64,000 nt of DNA from Tetradesmus obliquus (taxonomy: Eukaryota; Chlorophyta; Chlorophyceae; Sphaeropleales; Scenedesmaceae): the NCBI GenBank assembly GCA_030272155.1, contig CP126197.1, positions 2,963,501 to 3,027,500 of the forward strand. The letters are read 5' to 3'. Below are positions 61,845-64,000 of the stretch, piece by piece (position 1 is the first letter of the stretch; every line of letters starts with the position of its first letter). The position numbers and the translations under genes were made by a program. The notes beneath the pieces were generated by a model, which was not told where the DNA came from, ran no database searches, and was given only the letters and a program-made list of their open reading frames with translations.

Positions 61845-63076
61845 CCGTCAATGCAGACTGCGCGGTGTTCTGCAGTTAGCTCCGCGCAACACCAGACCGT
61901 TGGTTAGCTCCGCGCAACACCAGACCGTCAATGCAGACTGCGCGGTGTTCTGCAGGTAAGTGGTCACACACGCACACAACACAGCCCACACAGGCACACA
62001 GCACACATGCACACGCACCCGCTTCCTCGAGCGCCAAATCCCTGCACCCTTCAACACGCGCTGCAAGCACTGCAACCACCAACACGCATAACCCATCGCA
62101 AACAGATAGAACGTATACACTAGTGTACCTGCTTCCTTCAGCGCCGCATTGATGCCCGAGACCTCCAGCACGCGCTGGAAGCGCTTCACCGCCTCGTAGT
62201 AGTCCCAGTTGGTCATCTGCGCGAATCGCTCGATGGCCTCGCCCCGCACGTAGAACAGGCGCGTGCCGCCCGGCAGCAGCTGAGGGTCGGGGTCCACCTC
62301 AAACTTATCAATGCGCACCTGCGGCAACAGCAAACGAACCAGCAGGTGACAGCAGATGCCAGCGGATGACGCCTTGCTTGTGATGTTCACGGTTTATGTG
62401 GAGGTCCACATCAAACTTGTCGATGCGCACCTGGCGGAATGACAGCAGATAATATGACATGTCACACGCTCTGCTCTATGTAACTGTGCCTGTTTGCGGA
62501 AAGTACAACAGCGTGCATGGAAGGCAGCATGCAGCAATGTACAGCAAACCGTGCCGCAAGAGCTGCCGTGAAACCCAGAGCCACGAGAGAAGCAGCAGCG
62601 GAAAGCAGGCAGCAGCACATAGCGCAAATAAGAGCCCTTTGAAAGCCGTACGCAAATGAAGCACCTCTGGGGCGAATTGCCGCTGCACCTTCGTCAGGTT
62701 CAGCGCATGTGTCTCAGGCGCCACCTCAGCCGGACCGAGCTTGTCAAGCACGCCGCACACCCCACCCGCCACAATACAACCAGCCCGCACCCGCTGCTGC
62801 TGACGCGTGCATGTGGCAGATTACAGCCAAGCAGAGCATGCGTAACCTTGCTCAAACACTGCCTATCAACACACTTTGCCCCATCCCAGACACACGCACC
62901 TCTGGGGCGAATCGCCGCGGCACTTTTGTCAGGTTCAGTGCATTCGTCTCAGGCGCCACCTCAGCGGGACCGAGCTCGTCCAGCACGCCACGCACAGCAG
63001 CAACCACCTCACGCACGCCACGCCCTGTGATGGCGCTGATGGGGAACAGCCGCTGAGGGTCGATGCCCTCCTCATC
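61647..63076 (-). CDS. Obg-family GTPase, C-terminal part (gene continues beyond the window)
   Basis: Ribosome-associated GTPase of the Obg/CgtA family. The OCT-type C-terminus, without bacterial neighbours, suggests the plastid (ObgC-like) or mitochondrial form. Three exons, minus strand: 62900-63076, 62129-62318, 61647-61804; phases join. The first holds the end of the G domain (G5 region [20 protein letters not shown]) and a linker. The second and third form the Obg C-terminal domain: [50 protein letters not shown], then [20 protein letters not shown]. The tail ends [18 protein letters not shown]...; stop TGA at 61647-61649. The G1-G4 motifs and the Obg fold lie upstream, outside the window or hidden among the repeats to the right. 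Extra copies of parts of all three exons surround them. Confidence 0.88.
61805..61843 (-). repeat. CTG tract at the last Obg splice acceptor
   Basis: In transcript sense, about 12 CUG units end in CUGCAG immediately before the exon starting at 61804. Confidence 0.85.
62393..62434 (-). repeat. upstream copy of an Obg exon 5' end with acceptor
   Basis: Codes [11 protein letters not shown] after a CAG acceptor-like end. It corresponds to the true exon start [11 protein letters not shown] at 62318, about 115 bp downstream in the transcript. Confidence 0.85.
62665..62760 (-). repeat. downstream copy of an Obg exon 3' end with donor
   Basis: Codes [20 protein letters not shown] then a FAPE end followed by GTGCTT. 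It corresponds to the true exon end ([20 protein letters not shown]...FAPE, donor GTGCGT at 62899). Confidence 0.88.
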
Positions 63077-63292
63077 CTGCAAGCAGCGGCACGGAAAGAG
63101 TTGTTCACAAGGAATTTGCAGAGTTTTTCAGCATGTGAAGCAGATGGGAGTAGTTGTGATGTTGTGCGCAGTTACGTTGAGAAAGGATGGGGGCAGCAGT
63201 CGACCATAATTAAACAGCTCTGACAGTGCCATTGTTCAGTGTGCTGTCAGCGTATCCCCTCAGCAACAGAGCATGCCGCTGACGATCAAATA

Positions 63293-64000
63293 CTCCCTCA
63301 CAAACCCAATCCAATCACCTCCTTGTAGCAACCAACGCAGCAATAGCCTGACATGCATGCATGACGTAAGCAGCAGCCGCGCACCACCAGGTACTCCCTC
63401 ACAAACCCAACCCAATCACCTCCTTGTAGCAACCAACGCAGCAATAGCCTGACATGCATGCATGGCGTAAGCAGCAGCCGCTCACCACCAGGTACTCCCT
63501 CACAAACCCAACCCAAATATCTTCTTGTACCAATCAAAGCAGAAACAGCCTGATCATGCATGCATGACGTAAGCAGCAGCCGCTCATCACCAGGTACTCC
63601 CTCACAAACCCAACCCAAATATCTTCTTGTACCAATCAAAGCAGAAACAGCCTGATCATGCATGCATGACGTAAGCAGCAGCCGCTCACCACCAGGTACT
63701 CCCTCACAAACCCAACCCAATCATCTTCTTGTAGCAACCAATGCAGCAATAGCCTGACATGCATGCATGGCGTAAGCAGCAGCCGCTCACCACCAGGTAC
63801 TCCCTCACAAACCCAACCCAATCATCTCCTTGTAGCAACCAACGCAGCAATAGCCTGACATGCATGCATGGCGTAAGCAGCAGCCGCTCACCACCAGGTA
63901 CTCCCTCACAAACCCAATCCAATCACCTCCTTGTAGCAACCAACGCAGCAATAGCCTGACATGCATGCATGGCGTAAGCAGCAGCCGCGCACCACCAGGT
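63293..64000 (-). repeat. tandem array of ~101-bp units, at least seven, running off the window
   Basis: The anchor CTCCCTCACAAACCCA occurs at 63293, 63394, 63495, 63597, 63699, 63800 and 63901 (period 101-102 bp). In transcript sense each unit ends GGGAGTACCTGGTG followed by GTGAGC (variants GTGCGC, ATGAGC), that is an exon-end-like peptide VGFVREYLV plus a splice donor. The 63495 and 63597 units share private variants (AAATATCTTC), so expansion occurred in blocks. It lies 5' to the Obg exons and probably derives from an Obg exon end outside the window. Confidence 0.92.

Noticed and set aside
63293-64000. Regular ~101-bp repeats could look like a CRISPR array
   Set aside because: The whole unit is conserved with no unique spacers, the sequence is eukaryotic, and each unit contains an exon end and splice donor.

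Overview
The window is nuclear DNA of a green alga, most likely a chlorophycean (Sphaeropleales or Chlamydomonadales). The evidence is: many short exons with GTGAGT/GTGAGC donors and CTGCAG acceptors; TGTAA polyadenylation signals; very many CAG/CTG tracts coding for Gln, Ala and Ser runs; and a gene set (KDO transferase, beta-amylase, chloroplast-type Obg GTPase, plant-type histone-fold Pol epsilon subunit) that fits a plant-lineage alga. I cannot name the species. No rRNA, tRNA, CRISPR array, prokaryotic operon or recognisable transposon was found.

Layout from left to right: a DUF4436-like membrane protein (-, 525-1916) diverges from a small secreted protein (+, 2667-3305). Next come a 13-exon KDO transferase (-, 6125-14782), a Dpb3/CHRAC1-like histone-fold protein (-, 15491-17041), a membrane-anchored O-methyltransferase (-, 18152-21193) and a beta-amylase-like protein (-, 25645-28309). 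These are followed by a plastid TPR membrane protein (+, 29755-32184), a papain-fold protein with Ser in place of the catalytic Cys (-, 33327-36731), Elongator subunit ELP5 (-, 37141-39309), the SMC5/6 SUMO ligase NSE2/MMS21 (-, 39593-42514), cytosolic HSP70 (-, 44297-48787), a giant VWA/coiled-coil protein (+, 50919-60570, 5' end unresolved) and the 3' half of an Obg-family GTPase (-, from 61647, entering the window from the right). Exons were joined by hand from splice consensus, reading-phase continuity and family homology. For eleven multi-exon genes the phases add up across every junction, to the stop codon.

The genes are functionally independent, and no pathway cluster is evident. Two themes stand out. 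First, at least four genes carry tandem duplications that straddle an exon-intron junction. Copies of an exon 3' end with its donor lie downstream of the real exon, and copies of an exon 5' end with its acceptor lie upstream. The Obg gene has several of these, including a run of at least seven ~101-bp units reaching the window edge. Second, several enzyme folds have lost catalytic or metal-binding residues (beta-amylase, papain-like protease, SP-RING), and several conserved folds are split by long low-complexity insertions. The extreme case is about 1,260 residues inside the KDO transferase. Intergenic stretches are described individually; the largest (21.2-25.6 kb) shows no gene I can support.
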